Assembly (NCBI GenBank): GCA_944322325.1
Contig: CALUOQ010000012.1
Span: 1-64,000, forward strand
DNA length: 64,000 bases
Direction: 5' to 3'
Source: an uncultured Alloprevotella sp.
GTDB taxonomy: Bacteria > Bacteroidota > Bacteroidia > Bacteroidales > Bacteroidaceae
Part shown: in pieces, positions 44,735-55,508 of the stretch
How the letters are laid out: every line of letters begins with the position of its first letter
Position numbering within the stretch: position 1 is the first letter of the stretch
Program-made: the position numbers and the translations under genes
Notes under the pieces: generated by a model
Databases searched by the model: none
Seen by the model: the letters and a program-made list of their open reading frames with translations, nothing else
Told to the model about the DNA's origin: nothing

Positions 44735-45018
44735 GGCAGTTTCCCTGGTGGATGCTCGCGCTGGCCTTCCTGAACCTGTGGCCTGCCGTGGCGTGCCCCC
44801 TGTTCCTGTTCGGCGGACTCCATCCGTTCGGGACGAGCACATCGGCGTGGCTGAACGGTCTGCTCTACGTGCTGACCAATCTGCTTTGGGTCGCGCCGGT
44901 GCTGGTGTTCTTCCTCAGTCTGGACCTGTATCGCCGCGGTTGGGAGTGGCAAGGGGCCTGCGTGGCCACCGTCGGACTGCTGCTGACCGTAGCGATGGGG
45001 TTCTGGGTATTCGGGTAA
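44731..45018 (+). CDS. small membrane protein inside the leu operon (95 aa)
   Basis: The protein is very hydrophobic, with about three membrane segments (residues about 5-25, 38-62 and 74-94) and a WEWQG connection. ATG 44731 overlaps the leuA stop by four bases, and leuC starts 26 bases after its end, so it is translated as part of the operon. I do not recognise the family. A role in amino-acid transport or simply a lineage-specific insertion are both possible. Confidence 0.7.
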   Translation: MRQFPWWMLALAFLNLWPAVACPLFLFGGLHPFGTSTSAWLNGLLYVLTNLLWVAPVLVFFLSLDLYRRGWEWQGACVATVGLLLTVAMGFWVFG

Positions 45019-45044
45019 CTGACTTTTCAAAAAACAACAAGGAC

Positions 45045-46424
45045 ATGGCAAAAACTCTCTTCGACAAAATCTGGGACAGCCACGTCGTACAAATCGTCGA
45101 CGACGGCCCCACGCAACTCTACATCGACCGCCTCTACTGCCACGAGGTAACCAGTCCGCAGGCCTTCGCCGGCCTGCGCGAGCGGGGCTTGAAGTGTTTC
45201 CGCCCCGACCACATCTATTGTATGCCGGACCACAATACGCCGACGCACGACCAGGACAAGCCCATCGAGGACCCCGTCTCGCGCAAGCAGGTCGACACGC
45301 TGAAGAAGAACGCCGACGACTTCGGCCTCACGCACTTCGGCATGATGTCGCCCCTCAACGGTATCATTCACGTGGTAGGTCCCGAACTGGGCCTGTCGCT
45401 GCCGGGCATGACCATCGTGTGCGGCGACTCGCACACATCGACGCACGGCGCCGTCGGCGCGGTGGCTTTCGGCATCGGCACGTCGGAAGTGGAAATGGTA
45501 CTTGCCTCGCAGTGCATTCTTCAGGCTAAACCCAAGTCCATGCGCATTACCGTCGACGGCAAGCTCGGCCCGGGCGTGACGGCCAAGGACCTCGCCCTTT
45601 ATATAATGAGCCAGATCACCACGAGCGGCGCCACGGGCTACTTCGTGGAGTATGCCGGCGAAGCCATCCGCGCCCTGACGATGGAAGGCCGCCTTACGCT
45701 CTGCAACCTTTCCATCGAGATGGGTGCGCGCGGCGGCTTCATCGCCCCCGACGAGACAACGTTCGCCTACCTCAAAGGCCGTCCTTACGCACCGCAGGGC
45801 GAGGAGTGGGACCGCGCCGTGGAGCGCTGGAAACAGCTGAAAAGCGAGCCCGACGCCACGTTCGACAAGGAAGTGCGCTTCGACGCCGCCGACATCGAAC
45901 CGATGGTAACCTACGGCACAAATCCCGGTATGGGTATAGGCATCACGCAGCGCATCCCCGAGCCTCAGAACGCCTCTGACGAAAAGGCCCTCGCCTACAT
46001 GCAGTTCCGCGCCGGCGACCCGATGATCGGCCAGCCCGTGGACTACGTATTCCTCGGCGCCTGCACCAACGGCCGCATCGAGGACTTCCGCGCCTTCGCC
46101 TCCATTGCCCGCGGGCGGCACAAGGCCGAGAGCGTGACGGCGTGGCTCGTGCCCGGCTCGTGGCACGTGATGGAACAAATCCGCCAAGAGGGCCTCGACC
46201 GCGTACTCGAAGAAGCCGGCTTCGCTATCCGCCAGCCGGGCTGCTCGGCGTGTCTGGCCATGAACGACGACAAAATTCCGGCCGGCAAGCTGGCCGTATC
46301 GACAAGCAACCGTAACTTCGAAGGCCGCCAAGGCCCCGGCGCACGCACCGTGCTGGCCAGCCCCCTCGTGGCTGCCGCAGCTGCCGTCACCGGCGTCATC
46401 ACAGATCCAAGAACTTTACTCTGA
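45045..46424 (+). CDS. leuC: 3-isopropylmalate dehydratase large subunit
   Basis: The 459-residue aconitase-family subunit carries the 4Fe-4S cluster of isopropylmalate isomerase. Cys340 (GACTNGR), Cys400 and Cys403 (GCSACLAMN) are the cluster ligands, spaced as in Escherichia coli Leu[12 protein letters not shown] is the family signature. The upstream open frame is not coding; ATG 45045 ([11 protein letters not shown]) is the family start. leuD follows after 6 bases. Confidence 0.96.
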   Translation: MAKTLFDKIWDSHVVQIVDDGPTQLYIDRLYCHEVTSPQAFAGLRERGLKCFRPDHIYCMPDHNTPTHDQDKPIEDPVSRKQVDTLKKNADDFGLTHFGMMSPLNGIIHVVGPELGLSLPGMTIVCGDSHTSTHGAVGAVAFGIGTSEVEMVLASQCILQAKPKSMRITVDGKLGPGVTAKDLALYIMSQITTSGATGYFVEYAGEAIRALTMEGRLTLCNLSIEMGARGGFIAPDETTFAYLKGRPYAPQGEEWDRAVERWKQLKSEPDATFDKEVRFDAADIEPMVTYGTNPGMGIGITQRIPEPQNASDEKALAYMQFRAGDPMIGQPVDYVFLGACTNGRIEDFRAFASIARGRHKAESVTAWLVPGSWHVMEQIRQEGLDRVLEEAGFAIRQPGCSACLAMNDDKIPAGKLAVSTSNRNFEGRQGPGARTVLASPLVAAAAAVTGVITDPRTLL

Positions 46425-46430
46425 TTTCCT

Positions 46431-47024
46431 ATGAAAGCTAAATTCAATATCCTGCGCAGTACCTGCGTTCCCCTGCCGCTCGAGAATGTCGACACGGACC
46501 AGATTATTCCCGCGCGCTTCCTTAAGGCGACCGACAAAGAGGGCTTCGGCGACAACCTCTTCCGCGACTGGCGCTACAACCCCGACGGCACGAAGAAGGA
46601 CTTCGTGCTCAACGACCCCACCTACGGCGGCCAGATCCTCGTGGCGGGCAAGAATTTCGGCTGCGGGTCGAGCCGCGAGCACGCGGCGTGGGCGATAGCC
46701 GGATACGGCTTTAGGGTCGTCGTAAGCAGCTTCTTCGCAGACATTCACAAGAATAACGAACTGAATAATTTCGTACTGCCCGTCGTGGTGAGTGAAGCGT
46801 TCCTCGCCGAACTCTTTGCCTCCATCAAGGCCGACCCCAAGACCGAAGTTGTCGTCGACCTGCCCGCACAAACCATCACGAACACCGCCACGGGCAGCAG
46901 CGAACATTTCGACATCAACGGCTACAAAAAGTATTGCCTTATCAACGGACTGGACGACATCGACTTCCTCCTGCAGAACAAGGACAAAATTGAAGATTAC
47001 GAACGCCGTGTCGGAAAAAACTAA
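46431..47024 (+). CDS. leuD: 3-isopropylmalate dehydratase small subunit
   Basis: The 197-residue swivel-domain partner of LeuC shows [18 protein letters not shown] and the [13 protein letters not shown] motif. The two subunits isomerise 2- to 3-isopropylmalate. Its 3' end overlaps the start region of the next gene. Confidence 0.96.
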   Translation: MKAKFNILRSTCVPLPLENVDTDQIIPARFLKATDKEGFGDNLFRDWRYNPDGTKKDFVLNDPTYGGQILVAGKNFGCGSSREHAAWAIAGYGFRVVVSSFFADIHKNNELNNFVLPVVVSEAFLAELFASIKADPKTEVVVDLPAQTITNTATGSSEHFDINGYKKYCLINGLDDIDFLLQNKDKIEDYERRVGKN

Positions 47025-48564
47025 AGCAGCGACAGGAAGAACCGCCGCCGAATCCGTGCGCATCGAGATTATGGACACGACCCTGCGTGACGGCGAACAG
47101 ACGAGCGGCGTCTCCTTCATGCCGCACGAGAAGCTGGCCATCGCACGCTGTCTGCTCGAGTCGGTGCGCGTCGACCGCATCGAGGTAGCCTCGGCGCGCG
47201 TCTCGGACGGTGAGCGCCGCGCCGTGTCGCTCATCTGCCGGTGGGCTGAGGGCGCGGGACTGATTGACCGCGTCGAGGTGCTGGGCTTCGTTGACGGACG
47301 GGAGTCGGTCGACTGGATACAGTCATGCGGCGGACAGGTGATGAACCTCCTGACCAAAGGGTCGGAGCGCCACTGCACCCTCCAGTTGCGCAAAACACCC
47401 CAAGAGCACATCGACGACATCCGACGCACGCTCGACTACGCCCGGCGACAGGGCGTGAAGACCAACGTGTACCTCGAAGACTGGTCCAACGGCATGAAGG
47501 ATTCGCCGGGCTATGTCTTTGCCCTCGTCGATGCCCTGCGCGGCGAAGGCGTCGGGCGTTTTCTGCTGCCCGACACGCTGGGCGTGCTCAATCCCCTTTC
47601 GGCGCTCGACTTCATGCGGCGGATGGTACGCCGCTACCCCGACCTGCGCTTCGACTTCCATGCCCACAACGACTACGACCTGGCCATCTCGAACGTGCTG
47701 GCCGCCGTGCTGGCCGGCTGCCGCGGCATCCATACCGCCGTCAACGGACTCGGCGAGCGTGCCGGCAACGCCCCGCTGGCCAGCGTCCAAGCCATCCTGA
47801 AAGACCACTTCAATGCCGAAACGGGCATCGACGAGAGCCAGCTCTACCCCCTGAGCCGCATGGTGGCAAGCTACTCTGGCATCTCCATCCCCAGCAATGC
47901 GCCCATCACAGGCGAAAGTGTCTTCACCCAGGTGGCTGGGGTGCACGCCGACGGCGACAACAAGAGCGGCCTCTACTGCAACGCGCTCCTGCCCGAGCGC
48001 TTCGGGCGTCGCCGCGAATACGCGCTGGGCAAGAACAGCGGCAAGGCCAACATCCTGCGCAACCTTGAGGAGCTCGGGCTCGAACTTAGGCCCGACGAGG
48101 CCCGCCGCGTGACACGCCGCATCATCGAGCTGGGCGACCGCAAGGAACTCGTGACGCAGGAGGACTTGCCCTATATCGTTGCCGACGTGCTCAAGCACGA
48201 CGCCCCCGACGACCGCGTGAAGCTCGTCAGCTACGTCGTCACCACGGCCAACGGCCTGCGCCCCTGTGCCTCCCTCCGCATCAGCATCGACGGCACCGAA
48301 TACGAGGCCAGCGCCGCCGGCGACGGCCAGTACGACGCCTTCATGCGCGGGCTGCACAAGATTTACGAACGGCGGCTGGGGCGCAAACTCCCGAAACTGA
48401 CCAACTACGCCGTGACCATTCCGCCCGGAGGGCGTACAGATGCCTTCGTGCAGACGGTCATCACGTGGGAAGGCGACGGCAAGGAGTTTCGCACGCGCGG
48501 CCTCGACGCCGACCAGACCGACGCCGCCATCCAAGCCACCATCCGTATGCTCAACCTGCTCTGA
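47008..48564 (+). CDS. (R)-citramalate synthase / 2-isopropylmalate synthase paralogue
   Basis: The roughly 518-residue protein is a second HMGL-like synthase with [27 protein letters not shown] and [11 protein letters not shown] and a C-terminal LeuA-type dimer domain. The type is closer to CimA-like than to the leuA at 43238. CimA makes citramalate from pyruvate for isoleucine, and LeuC and LeuD can process its product, which fits the position. No ATG lies before the catalytic motif; GTG 47008 (overlapping leuD by 17 bases) is my choice, with TTG 46990 and GTG 47056 as alternatives. Confidence 0.88.
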   Translation: MSEKTKAATGRTAAESVRIEIMDTTLRDGEQTSGVSFMPHEKLAIARCLLESVRVDRIEVASARVSDGERRAVSLICRWAEGAGLIDRVEVLGFVDGRESVDWIQSCGGQVMNLLTKGSERHCTLQLRKTPQEHIDDIRRTLDYARRQGVKTNVYLEDWSNGMKDSPGYVFALVDALRGEGVGRFLLPDTLGVLNPLSALDFMRRMVRRYPDLRFDFHAHNDYDLAISNVLAAVLAGCRGIHTAVNGLGERAGNAPLASVQAILKDHFNAETGIDESQLYPLSRMVASYSGISIPSNAPITGESVFTQVAGVHADGDNKSGLYCNALLPERFGRRREYALGKNSGKANILRNLEELGLELRPDEARRVTRRIIELGDRKELVTQEDLPYIVADVLKHDAPDDRVKLVSYVVTTANGLRPCASLRISIDGTEYEASAAGDGQYDAFMRGLHKIYERRLGRKLPKLTNYAVTIPPGGRTDAFVQTVITWEGDGKEFRTRGLDADQTDAAIQATIRMLNLL

Positions 48565-48570
48565 TCTGCC

Positions 48571-50547
48571 ATGCGAAAAGCCCTCGCCGTCCTGCTCTTT
48601 CTCCTCATGCCGACGCTGGCCGCGGCCCAGTCCATCCGCCCGACGGGCAGCTGGTTCGACCCGCGCAACGGCGAGTGGACATTGAGTTTGTTCGGCGACT
48701 GTGTCGTCTGGAAAGGGCATACGTGGGACTGCCACATCGCCCGCTCACAGGACGACGGCTGGCTCGTCGCCCTGCAAAGCGAAGGGCAGCAAACGGAGCT
48801 ACGCCTGGCGCAGCCCAACGACACGACGCTCGTCGTCCGTGCCGACGGCGGACCAGCCCAGTTACTCCGCCGCCTGCGGGATGAACTGTGCCCGCTTCCC
48901 ACGACGAAAGACGAAACGCCTTTCGCCGCCGTTACGAGCGACGCAGACAGTGCCACGATTGCCGGATGCTACGCGGGGACGGCGGGGACCACGGTCCACC
49001 TGCTCTGTTCCTGGCTCAATGTCCACGAGGGAGAATGGCAGACCACAACGGACCCCCTCGGGCGTTTCCACTTCCGCCTACGGACGGACGTCCCGCTATA
49101 TGCCTTACTTATAGGCGGGAGACAGTCCGTCCCGGTCGTTATCCTTCCGGGCGAGGCGCTCTACTGCCATTTCGACCGCCGCAATGGTCGCGACGAGCGG
49201 CTGGCCATGGGAACGGCCGCCCGCCTCGTCAATGAACTGTGGCACTTCGGCGCACCCGGTCAGGTCTACATTGAATACGACGAACGTTGCCGTCTGAACG
49301 ACGCCGACTTCGAGCGACGTCTCGATAGCTGCTATGCCAGTGAATTCCGGCGCCTTGCGACGTTCGAGGAGGCCCATCCAAGCCTTTCCGCGCAGTTTCG
49401 TTTGCTCTGCCGGGAGTCGCTGCGTTTCGCGACACTGAGCCAGGCCATGCAGCGGCGCTTTGTGAAGCGTCGTGCGCCGAGTCCGGACTTGCCGGTGACG
49501 CTGATGGCCCGTGTGGACAGCCTGCTGGCCGCGCCGCCCGCGGTGCCACTCGGACTGCTGGACGACGTGGCGCTTTTTCTGACCGACTTCATGGATTACC
49601 ACAACGACATGCGCAACCACACCGCTGTCGGTACGATTCATCCCCACTACCTTCGCCAAGCCTTCGCCGAACAACCGGGCATCTGCCTGCCTGACAGTGC
49701 CCGCCGCCTGCTCGACGCGGCCGTCCGCTTGTCCGATTCGCTCCATTGCGTCGCCCAGCCCGACAGCTCGCTGCGCCGTCGCTACGACCGGTTGGCCCCC
49801 CGGTTGACCGCCCTGCTGAAATCGCCAGCCGTAGTCGCCGTGCAGATGGACATATGGAAGTCCATGAACTACCGGGCACAGCGCGACGTGCTTGACAGCC
49901 TGCCCCTCTGTCCCGCCCTGCGCGACTACGGCGCTGCCCTGCAGGCCTGCGCCATGATGGAGCAGGACCATACGCCCCTTCCACTACCTCTGCGGGACGA
50001 AGCGCTACGCGCCGTAAAGTCGCCGGCCTTGCGGCGCTACGTGGAACAACTCGACAGTCAGTACGCCGCCGCAACGACAGCCCTTGTCGGTGCAAGCCTC
50101 CAGCCGAACGACAGTCTCGAAGGCTTGACCGACGGTCAGGCTGTTCTCGACCGCATCGTGGCGCCCTACCGCGGCAGCGTGGTGTACGTCGACGTCTGGG
50201 GCAGCTGGTGCGGACCTTGCAAGCATGACATGCGCCACTGGGCTCCTATCATCAAAAAACGGTTCCAGGGGAAACCGGTAGTGTTCCTCTACCTGGCCAA
50301 CCGGACGAGCAACGCCTCGTGGCGCTCCGTAATCAGCGAATATGGCTGCTACGGACCGCAGGTTGTACACTACAACCTGCCGCCCGCCCAGCAGGAAGCC
50401 GTGGAACGGGTGCTCGGCGTGACAGGATACCCGCACTACAGCCTGATCGGCCCCGACGGACGGCTGGTCGTGCCGCGCGCACCGCGCCCCCACGCCACCG
50501 ACGAGCTGACCCAAGCGATAACGCAACTTATCACTACTCAAAAATAA
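48571..50547 (+). CDS. exported thioredoxin-fold (TlpA-like) protein within the leu operon
   Basis: The 658-residue protein has a signal peptide (about 1-19, ending LAAAQ), a long region of unknown fold (about 20-505) and a C-terminal TlpA/AhpC-TSA domain with Trp546-Cys547-Gly-Pro-Cys550 ([11 protein letters not shown]). The redox pair is intact, so a periplasmic disulfide reductase is likely. It sits 6 bases after the citramalate synthase and 7 bases before leuB, so it is co-transcribed with leucine genes. There is no evident pathway link. Confidence 0.85.
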   Translation: MRKALAVLLFLLMPTLAAAQSIRPTGSWFDPRNGEWTLSLFGDCVVWKGHTWDCHIARSQDDGWLVALQSEGQQTELRLAQPNDTTLVVRADGGPAQLLRRLRDELCPLPTTKDETPFAAVTSDADSATIAGCYAGTAGTTVHLLCSWLNVHEGEWQTTTDPLGRFHFRLRTDVPLYALLIGGRQSVPVVILPGEALYCHFDRRNGRDERLAMGTAARLVNELWHFGAPGQVYIEYDERCRLNDADFERRLDSCYASEFRRLATFEEAHPSLSAQFRLLCRESLRFATLSQAMQRRFVKRRAPSPDLPVTLMARVDSLLAAPPAVPLGLLDDVALFLTDFMDYHNDMRNHTAVGTIHPHYLRQAFAEQPGICLPDSARRLLDAAVRLSDSLHCVAQPDSSLRRRYDRLAPRLTALLKSPAVVAVQMDIWKSMNYRAQRDVLDSLPLCPALRDYGAALQACAMMEQDHTPLPLPLRDEALRAVKSPALRRYVEQLDSQYAAATTALVGASLQPNDSLEGLTDGQAVLDRIVAPYRGSVVYVDVWGSWCGPCKHDMRHWAPIIKKRFQGKPVVFLYLANRTSNASWRSVISEYGCYGPQVVHYNLPPAQQEAVERVLGVTGYPHYSLIGPDGRLVVPRAPRPHATDELTQAITQLITTQK

Positions 50548-50554
50548 ACCAAGC

Positions 50555-51616
50555 ATGAAACTGAACATTGCAGTACTTGCCGGCGACGGCATCGGCCCTG
50601 AGATTTCTGCACAGGGCGTAGCCGTTACCGAAGCCGTGTGCCGGAAATTCGGCCACGAAGTAACCTTCAGCGACGCCCTCGTCGGTGCCGCTGCCATCGA
50701 CGCCGTGGGCGACCCCTTCCCCGAGGCTACTTACGAAACCTGCCGCGCGGCCGACGCCGTGCTCTTCTCCTCCGTGGGCGACCCGAAGTACGACAACAAT
50801 CCCGCAGCCACCGTACGCCCCGAGCAGGGCTTGCTGGCCATGCGCAAGAAGCTCGGTCTGTTTGCCAACATCCGTCCTGTCGAGACGTTCGACTGCCTCA
50901 TCCACAAGTCGCCCCTTAAGGACGAGCTCGTGCGCGGCGCCGACTTCATCTGCATCCGCGAACTGACGGGCGGCATGTACTTCGGCGAAAAACACGAAGG
51001 CGACGACATGGCCTACGATACGAACAAATACACGCGCCCCGAAGTGGAACGCATCCTGCGCGTAGCGTATGATTATGCCCGCCGGCGTCGCCATCACCTC
51101 ACCGTTGTCGACAAGGCCAACGTTCTGGCCTCCTCGCGTCTGTGGCGCCGCGTGGCGCAGGAGATGGCGCCTCAGTACCCCGACGTGACGACGGACTACA
51201 TGTTCGTGGACAACGCCTCGATGCGCATGATTCAGGAGCCGACGTTCTTCGACGTAATGGTAACGGAAAATACCTTCGGCGACATCCTGACGGACGAGGG
51301 GTCCTGCATCACGGGGTCCATGGGGCTGCTTCCCTCGGCTTCGACGGGCGAGGGAACCCCGGTATTCGAACCCATCCACGGCTCGTGGCCGCAGGCCAAG
51401 GGGTTGAACATCGCCAACCCCGTAGCGCAAATCCTTTCGGCCGCCATGCTCTTCGACTACTTCAACCTGAAGGAGGAGAGCGCCCTTATCCGCCGCGCCG
51501 TCAACGCCTCGCTCGACGAGGGTGTACGCACGCCTGAGATTCAGGTGCCCGGCGGAGCCCGTTACGGCACCCGCGAGGTCGGCGCTTGGATTACCGACTA
51601 CATCGTGAAAGCCTGA
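50555..51616 (+). CDS. leuB: 3-isopropylmalate dehydrogenase
   Basis: The 353-residue NAD-dependent beta-decarboxylating dehydrogenase begins [18 protein letters not shown] and shows [30 protein letters not shown], the catalytic Tyr/Lys/Asp residues ([15 protein letters not shown] and [12 protein letters not shown]) and EPIHGSWPQ. It catalyses the third leucine-specific step. It closes the operon, before a terminator hairpin. Confidence 0.96.
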   Translation: MKLNIAVLAGDGIGPEISAQGVAVTEAVCRKFGHEVTFSDALVGAAAIDAVGDPFPEATYETCRAADAVLFSSVGDPKYDNNPAATVRPEQGLLAMRKKLGLFANIRPVETFDCLIHKSPLKDELVRGADFICIRELTGGMYFGEKHEGDDMAYDTNKYTRPEVERILRVAYDYARRRRHHLTVVDKANVLASSRLWRRVAQEMAPQYPDVTTDYMFVDNASMRMIQEPTFFDVMVTENTFGDILTDEGSCITGSMGLLPSASTGEGTPVFEPIHGSWPQAKGLNIANPVAQILSAAMLFDYFNLKEESALIRRAVNASLDEGVRTPEIQVPGGARYGTREVGAWITDYIVKA

Positions 51617-51645
51617 CCCTCGCGGTCTGCGCTCAGCACGTACAC

Positions 51646-51682
51646 AAGCCGCCGTTTCCCCCGACAGAGGAAGCGGCGGCTT
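51646..51682. terminator. terminator hairpin between leuB and the small minus-strand gene
   Basis: AAGCCGCCGTTTCC (51646-51659) pairs with GGAAGCGGCGGCTT (51669-51682) with one wobble, placed between convergent genes. Confidence 0.75.
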
Positions 51683-51705
51683 ACCTTATCCCACGGGACG
51701 TCCGG

Positions 51706-51900
51706 TCACATCCAGGCGTCACAGGCATCGGCATCGGCAAAGCTGGCCGTGTAATACGTAGCCTTCTCGCGCAAATTGTCGAGCGCCTCGTCGGGCGTCT
51801 CACCGAAGGCACAGTTGCGATAGTCGCTCACGACGTAAGCAATGAAGAGCCCGTCCTCCGTCGGCTCTACGTTCAAATTGGCAAATCCTGTCATGTCCAT
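51706..51900 (-). CDS. small protein of unknown function (64 aa)
   Basis: From ATG 51900 it reads MDMTGFANLNVEPTEDGLFI and continues AYVVSDYRNCAFGETPDEALDNLREK-like sequence. The GETPDEALDNLREK part resembles HicB/UPF0150-type domains, in which a small beta sheet is followed by an amphipathic helix, but no toxin partner is nearby. It has a -7 box 25 bases upstream and its own convergent terminator. Its function is unknown. Confidence 0.65.
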   Translation of the reverse strand: MDMTGFANLNVEPTEDGLFIAYVVSDYRNCAFGETPDEALDNLREKATYYTASFADADACDAWM

Positions 51901-51925
51901 CACTGTCAAAGTTTCGATTGATATG

Positions 51926-51933
51926 CAAAGGTA
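51926..51933 (-). promoter_or_regulatory. -7 box for the 64-aa gene
   Basis: TACCTTTG on the minus strand fits TAnnTTTG, 25 bases before ATG 51900. Confidence 0.65.
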
Positions 51934-52253
51934 CCCCCGACCTGTGACAGAAGCGTAACAAACCCGTGACGTTCACATGATAAGTCCCGGCACGCCTCCA
52001 GTCCGTACCTCCAGCCGAAAACAAACGTCCGACACGCCGACGGGAATTATATCCGGCACAGAAATTATACTTCCCAAGCTGGGGATTTTTTCCTTCGCCC
52101 CTGAGAAAAGATCTTTCCAGCCCGAGAAAAAAGCAAGAATTACTCGCGCCCGCACGTCCGCAGCCCAAGGCTCACTTGGCGGAAGTTCCGACAAATTCGC
52201 CCTTATCCCGCAAAATCCGAGTGCTGAGGCAGGCTTATGTGACTGGCTTGTGC

Positions 52254-52261
52254 TATTTTTG
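52254..52261 (+). promoter_or_regulatory. -7 box for the DUF4954 gene
   Basis: TATTTTTG fits TAnnTTTG, 33 bases before ATG 52295. The gap 51934-52253 shows no gene; only a small CCC/GGG hairpin with a T run near 52077-52090. Confidence 0.6.
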
Positions 52262-52294
52262 CCCGTAGAATCCTGAAAATCATCCTTAGCGCGA

Positions 52295-53596
52295 ATGTAC
52301 AGACCCCTTACCGACAGCGAAATCCGGCAGCTCGAGCAACAGGGCTGCCATGCCGAGAGTTGGACTCGCGTACGCGTGGCTGAGGGCTTCCGCCCCGAAG
52401 CCGTGGAGCGGGTGCGCTTTTGCGGCACGGTGGAACTGGGCCGTTTCGAGCGGCCCGTCGAAATAGAGCCCGGGCTCTTTCTCCCCTCAGGTTTGAGCGA
52501 CGCCGTGCTGGCCGACTGCTGCGTAGGCGACGACTGCCTCGTACGCCACGTGGGCGGTTACCTCCGCGGTTACCATCTGGAAGAGGGCGCGACCGTCATG
52601 AACTGCGGTACGCTGACGCTCGACGACGAGGCGGAATTCGGCATGGACGGCGCCCTGGCCGGCCCCGACGAGGGCCAGCCGCGGTGCGTGGCCGTATGCG
52701 ACCGGCTGGCGGCCCCGATGGCTGCCCTCATGACGTCGGACTCGGCGGCAGCCGCCCCGATGCGGCGCCTCGCGGCGCGACGGGCCGTAGCGTGGGCCTC
52801 AACACCGCGCGGCGTAGTGGGACGCGGAGCCGTCGTCGTCAACACGGCCCGCGTGGCCAACACGTACATCGGAGACGCCGGCGAAGTGAACGGCGCCGCC
52901 CTGCTCAGCGAATGTGCCCTGCTCAGCACGACTGACGCCCCGGTTTGGGTGGGCACGGGCGTCGTAGCCGAGGAAACCGTGGTCAGCGCGGGGTCGGCCA
53001 TCGACGGCGCCACGCGTCTCTACCACTGCTACATAGGCCCTTATATCCGCACCCGAGGGCTACAAGCCGTGCGTCGGGCCTTTTTCCCCGAAACACCGCC
53101 CGACGGCGCCGCCTTCCGCCCCGACGAAGCGCCTGAACAACCCGGCGCGCGGCTGGACACCGATGGCTGGACGCCCGAACGCCCCACGTTCCGCACAGCT
53201 TCGCCCTTGGCCTTCGCCGACACCGATACCTATGACGCCACGAGCCGCGCTGCCGAACTTCACTACCTCAACACCCTGCTCACCGCCCGGCTGCGCACGC
53301 CGGCAGGCCGAGCCGGCGACCTGCTGCCCCGATCGACCGAAGGCACCGGACGCTGGACCGAACAGGGCGGCCGGCTGATGCCCCTGAGCGAATGGGAACA
53401 ATGGGTCGGCGAGCTCGAGGCCGACGGCTTCCTGACATTCGACGAAGCCGCCGATGCACTCGACACCATCGACCGCCGCTTGCCTGACCACCTGTGGGCT
53501 TGGGCCTACGACCGCCTGCTACGCCTGCACGGCCTCGACACGCTCACCCCCGACGACGCACGACGCATCCTCGACAGTGCCGGACAGGGGCAATAA
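52295..53596 (+). CDS. DUF4954-like protein with left-handed beta-helix character
   Basis: The 433-residue soluble protein starts [20 protein letters not shown] and has short repeated strands ([55 protein letters not shown]), typical of hexapeptide-repeat beta helices in sugar-nucleotide acyl- or pyrophosphorylase-like proteins. I link it to DUF4954 of Bacteroidota, whose members, as I recall, are clearly longer, so the middle appears shortened here. The alpha-helical C-terminus (about 330-433) is intact. No catalytic residue is assigned. Confidence 0.7.
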   Translation: MYRPLTDSEIRQLEQQGCHAESWTRVRVAEGFRPEAVERVRFCGTVELGRFERPVEIEPGLFLPSGLSDAVLADCCVGDDCLVRHVGGYLRGYHLEEGATVMNCGTLTLDDEAEFGMDGALAGPDEGQPRCVAVCDRLAAPMAALMTSDSAAAAPMRRLAARRAVAWASTPRGVVGRGAVVVNTARVANTYIGDAGEVNGAALLSECALLSTTDAPVWVGTGVVAEETVVSAGSAIDGATRLYHCYIGPYIRTRGLQAVRRAFFPETPPDGAAFRPDEAPEQPGARLDTDGWTPERPTFRTASPLAFADTDTYDATSRAAELHYLNTLLTARLRTPAGRAGDLLPRSTEGTGRWTEQGGRLMPLSEWEQWVGELEADGFLTFDEAADALDTIDRRLPDHLWAWAYDRLLRLHGLDTLTPDDARRILDSAGQGQ

Positions 53597-53637
53597 ACTT
53601 TTGCGCAGCCCCCTCGCCCCGACGGACAAAAAAGTAG

Positions 53638-53645
53638 TAACTTTG
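53638..53645 (+). promoter_or_regulatory. -7 box for the fumarase gene
   Basis: TAACTTTG fits TAnnTTTG, 36 bases before ATG 53682. Confidence 0.65.
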
Positions 53646-53681
53646 CGCTGGACAAAACAATTCCGACTAAATACGAACACT

Positions 53682-55322
53682 ATGGCACAAGCACCTGAAT
53701 TTAAGTATGCGCCCATGTTCCAGCTGGGCAAGGACGACACAGAGTACTATCTGCTCACCAAGGACTACGTCTCGCTCGGCGAGTTCGAGGGAAAGCCCAT
53801 CCTGAAAATAGCGCCCGAAGGCCTCACCGCTATGGCCAACGCCGCTTTCCGCGACGTCTCGTTTCTGCTGCGCCGCGCCCACAACGAGCAAGTGGCCAAA
53901 ATCCTCGCCGACCCTGAAGCCTCGGACAACGACAAGTACGTGGCGCTCACGTTCCTGCGCAACGCTGAAGTCGCAGCCAAGGGCCAGCTTCCGCTCTGCC
54001 AGGATACGGGCACGGCCATCATCCACGGCGAAAAGGGACAGCAGGTCTGGACCGGCTACTGCGACGAAGAGGCCCTCTCGCGCGGCGTCTACAAGACTTA
54101 TACGGAGGAGAACTTGCGCTACTCGCAGAATGCGCCGCTCACGATGTACGACGAAGTAAACACGAAGTGTAACCTCCCGGCTCAGATTGACATCGAGGCG
54201 ACCGAGGGCATGGAGTATCGTTTCCTATGCGTCACCAAAGGCGGCGGCTCGGCCAACAAGACGTATCTCTATCAGGAAACCAAGGCTCTGCTCAACCCCG
54301 ACACGCTCGTCCCCTTCATGGTTGAGAAAATGAAGACGCTCGGTACGGCCGCCTGCCCGCCTTACCACATCGCCTTCGTCATCGGCGGCACTTCGGCCGA
54401 GCGCAACCTGCTCACCGTGAAGCTCGCTTCGACCCACTACTACGACAGCCTGCCCACCACGGGCGACGAGACGGGACGCGCCTTCCGCGATGTGGAACTC
54501 GAACAGCGCATCCTCGAGGAAGCTCACCGCATTGGGCTCGGCGCCCAGTTCGGCGGCAAATACTTCGCCCACGACGTGCGTGTCATCCGCCTGCCGCGTC
54601 ACGGTGCCTCCTGCCCTGTGGGACTCGGCGTCAGCTGCTCGGCCGACCGCAACATCAAGTGTAAAATCAACAAGGACGGTATATGGATTGAAAAGATGGA
54701 CGACAATCCCGGAAGCCTTATCCCGGAAGCCCTGCGGCAGGCCGGCGAAGGCGACGCCGTACGTATCGACCTCAACCAACCGATGAGCGAGGTGTGCAAG
54801 ATACTCTCGCAATATCCCGTGGCAACCCGCGTATCCCTGAACGGCACCATCATTGTAGCGCGCGATATCGCCCATGCCAAACTCAAAGAGCGCCTCGACC
54901 GTGGCGAAGACCTGCCCGATTATATCAAGAAGCACCCCGTGCTCTACGCTGGTCCCGCCAAGACGCCCGCCGGAATGCCCTGCGGTTCGATGGGTCCCAC
55001 GACGGCCAACCGCATGGACCCGTACGTCGACCTCTTCCAAAGCCACGGCGGCTCGCTCGTCATGATTGCCAAAGGCAACCGCACGCAGCAGGTGACCGAC
55101 GCCTGCAAGAAGCACGGCGGCTTCTACCTCGGCTCCATCGGTGGTCCGGCTGCCATCCTCTCCCAGAATAACATCAAGAGTATCCGGTGTCTCGAGTATC
55201 CCGAACTCGGCATGGAGGCCGTCTGGCAGATTGAAGTGGAGGACTTCCCTGCCTTCATCCTCGTCGACGACAAGGGCAACGACTTCTTCAAGCAAATCAA
55301 GCCGCGCTGCGCCGGGTGCTGA
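53682..55322 (+). CDS. class I (4Fe-4S) fumarate hydratase
   Basis: The 546-residue enzyme hydrates fumarate to malate and belongs to the oxygen-sensitive iron-sulfur class. Cys106 (PLCQDTGTA), Cys225 (AACPPYH) and Cys319 (GVSCSAD) match the cluster ligands Cys105, Cys224 and Cys318 of Escherichia coli FumA. The N-terminal alpha domain and C-terminal beta domain are fused, as in FumA/FumB. ATG 53682 follows the -7 box; the upstream open frame overlaps the DUF4954 gene and is not coding. It probably works in reverse in fumarate respiration (inference). Confidence 0.95.
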   Translation: MAQAPEFKYAPMFQLGKDDTEYYLLTKDYVSLGEFEGKPILKIAPEGLTAMANAAFRDVSFLLRRAHNEQVAKILADPEASDNDKYVALTFLRNAEVAAKGQLPLCQDTGTAIIHGEKGQQVWTGYCDEEALSRGVYKTYTEENLRYSQNAPLTMYDEVNTKCNLPAQIDIEATEGMEYRFLCVTKGGGSANKTYLYQETKALLNPDTLVPFMVEKMKTLGTAACPPYHIAFVIGGTSAERNLLTVKLASTHYYDSLPTTGDETGRAFRDVELEQRILEEAHRIGLGAQFGGKYFAHDVRVIRLPRHGASCPVGLGVSCSADRNIKCKINKDGIWIEKMDDNPGSLIPEALRQAGEGDAVRIDLNQPMSEVCKILSQYPVATRVSLNGTIIVARDIAHAKLKERLDRGEDLPDYIKKHPVLYAGPAKTPAGMPCGSMGPTTANRMDPYVDLFQSHGGSLVMIAKGNRTQQVTDACKKHGGFYLGSIGGPAAILSQNNIKSIRCLEYPELGMEAVWQIEVEDFPAFILVDDKGNDFFKQIKPRCAGC

Positions 55323-55351
55323 CCTCGCAGCCAGCCGCGTGCTCTACATAC

Positions 55352-55387
55352 GGGAGGCCATCCGCACGGGTGACCTCCCATATTTTT
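55352..55387 (+). terminator. rho-independent terminator of the fumarase gene
   Basis: GGGAGG (55352-55357) pairs with CCTCCC (55374-55379), with an inner ATCC/GGGT pairing, followed by ATATTTTT. Confidence 0.75.
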
Positions 55388-55508
55388 GTAGCCCACTCAC
55401 CACGTCCACAGGAAACGGCTGTCAGCCGAAAAAGCGTCCCAAGTTTCCGTATCCCGCTATTTTGTACTATCTTAGCCGTCGAAACATAAAGCCAACTCCT
55501 TAGTCCTG

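Noticed and set aside
43043-44842. A 599-codon minus-strand frame opposite leuA
   Set aside because: Antisense shadow of leuA; the opposite strand encodes a clear enzyme.
51706-51900. HicB antitoxin with toxin partner
   Set aside because: Only a vague HicB-like segment is seen, and no small toxin gene lies next to it.
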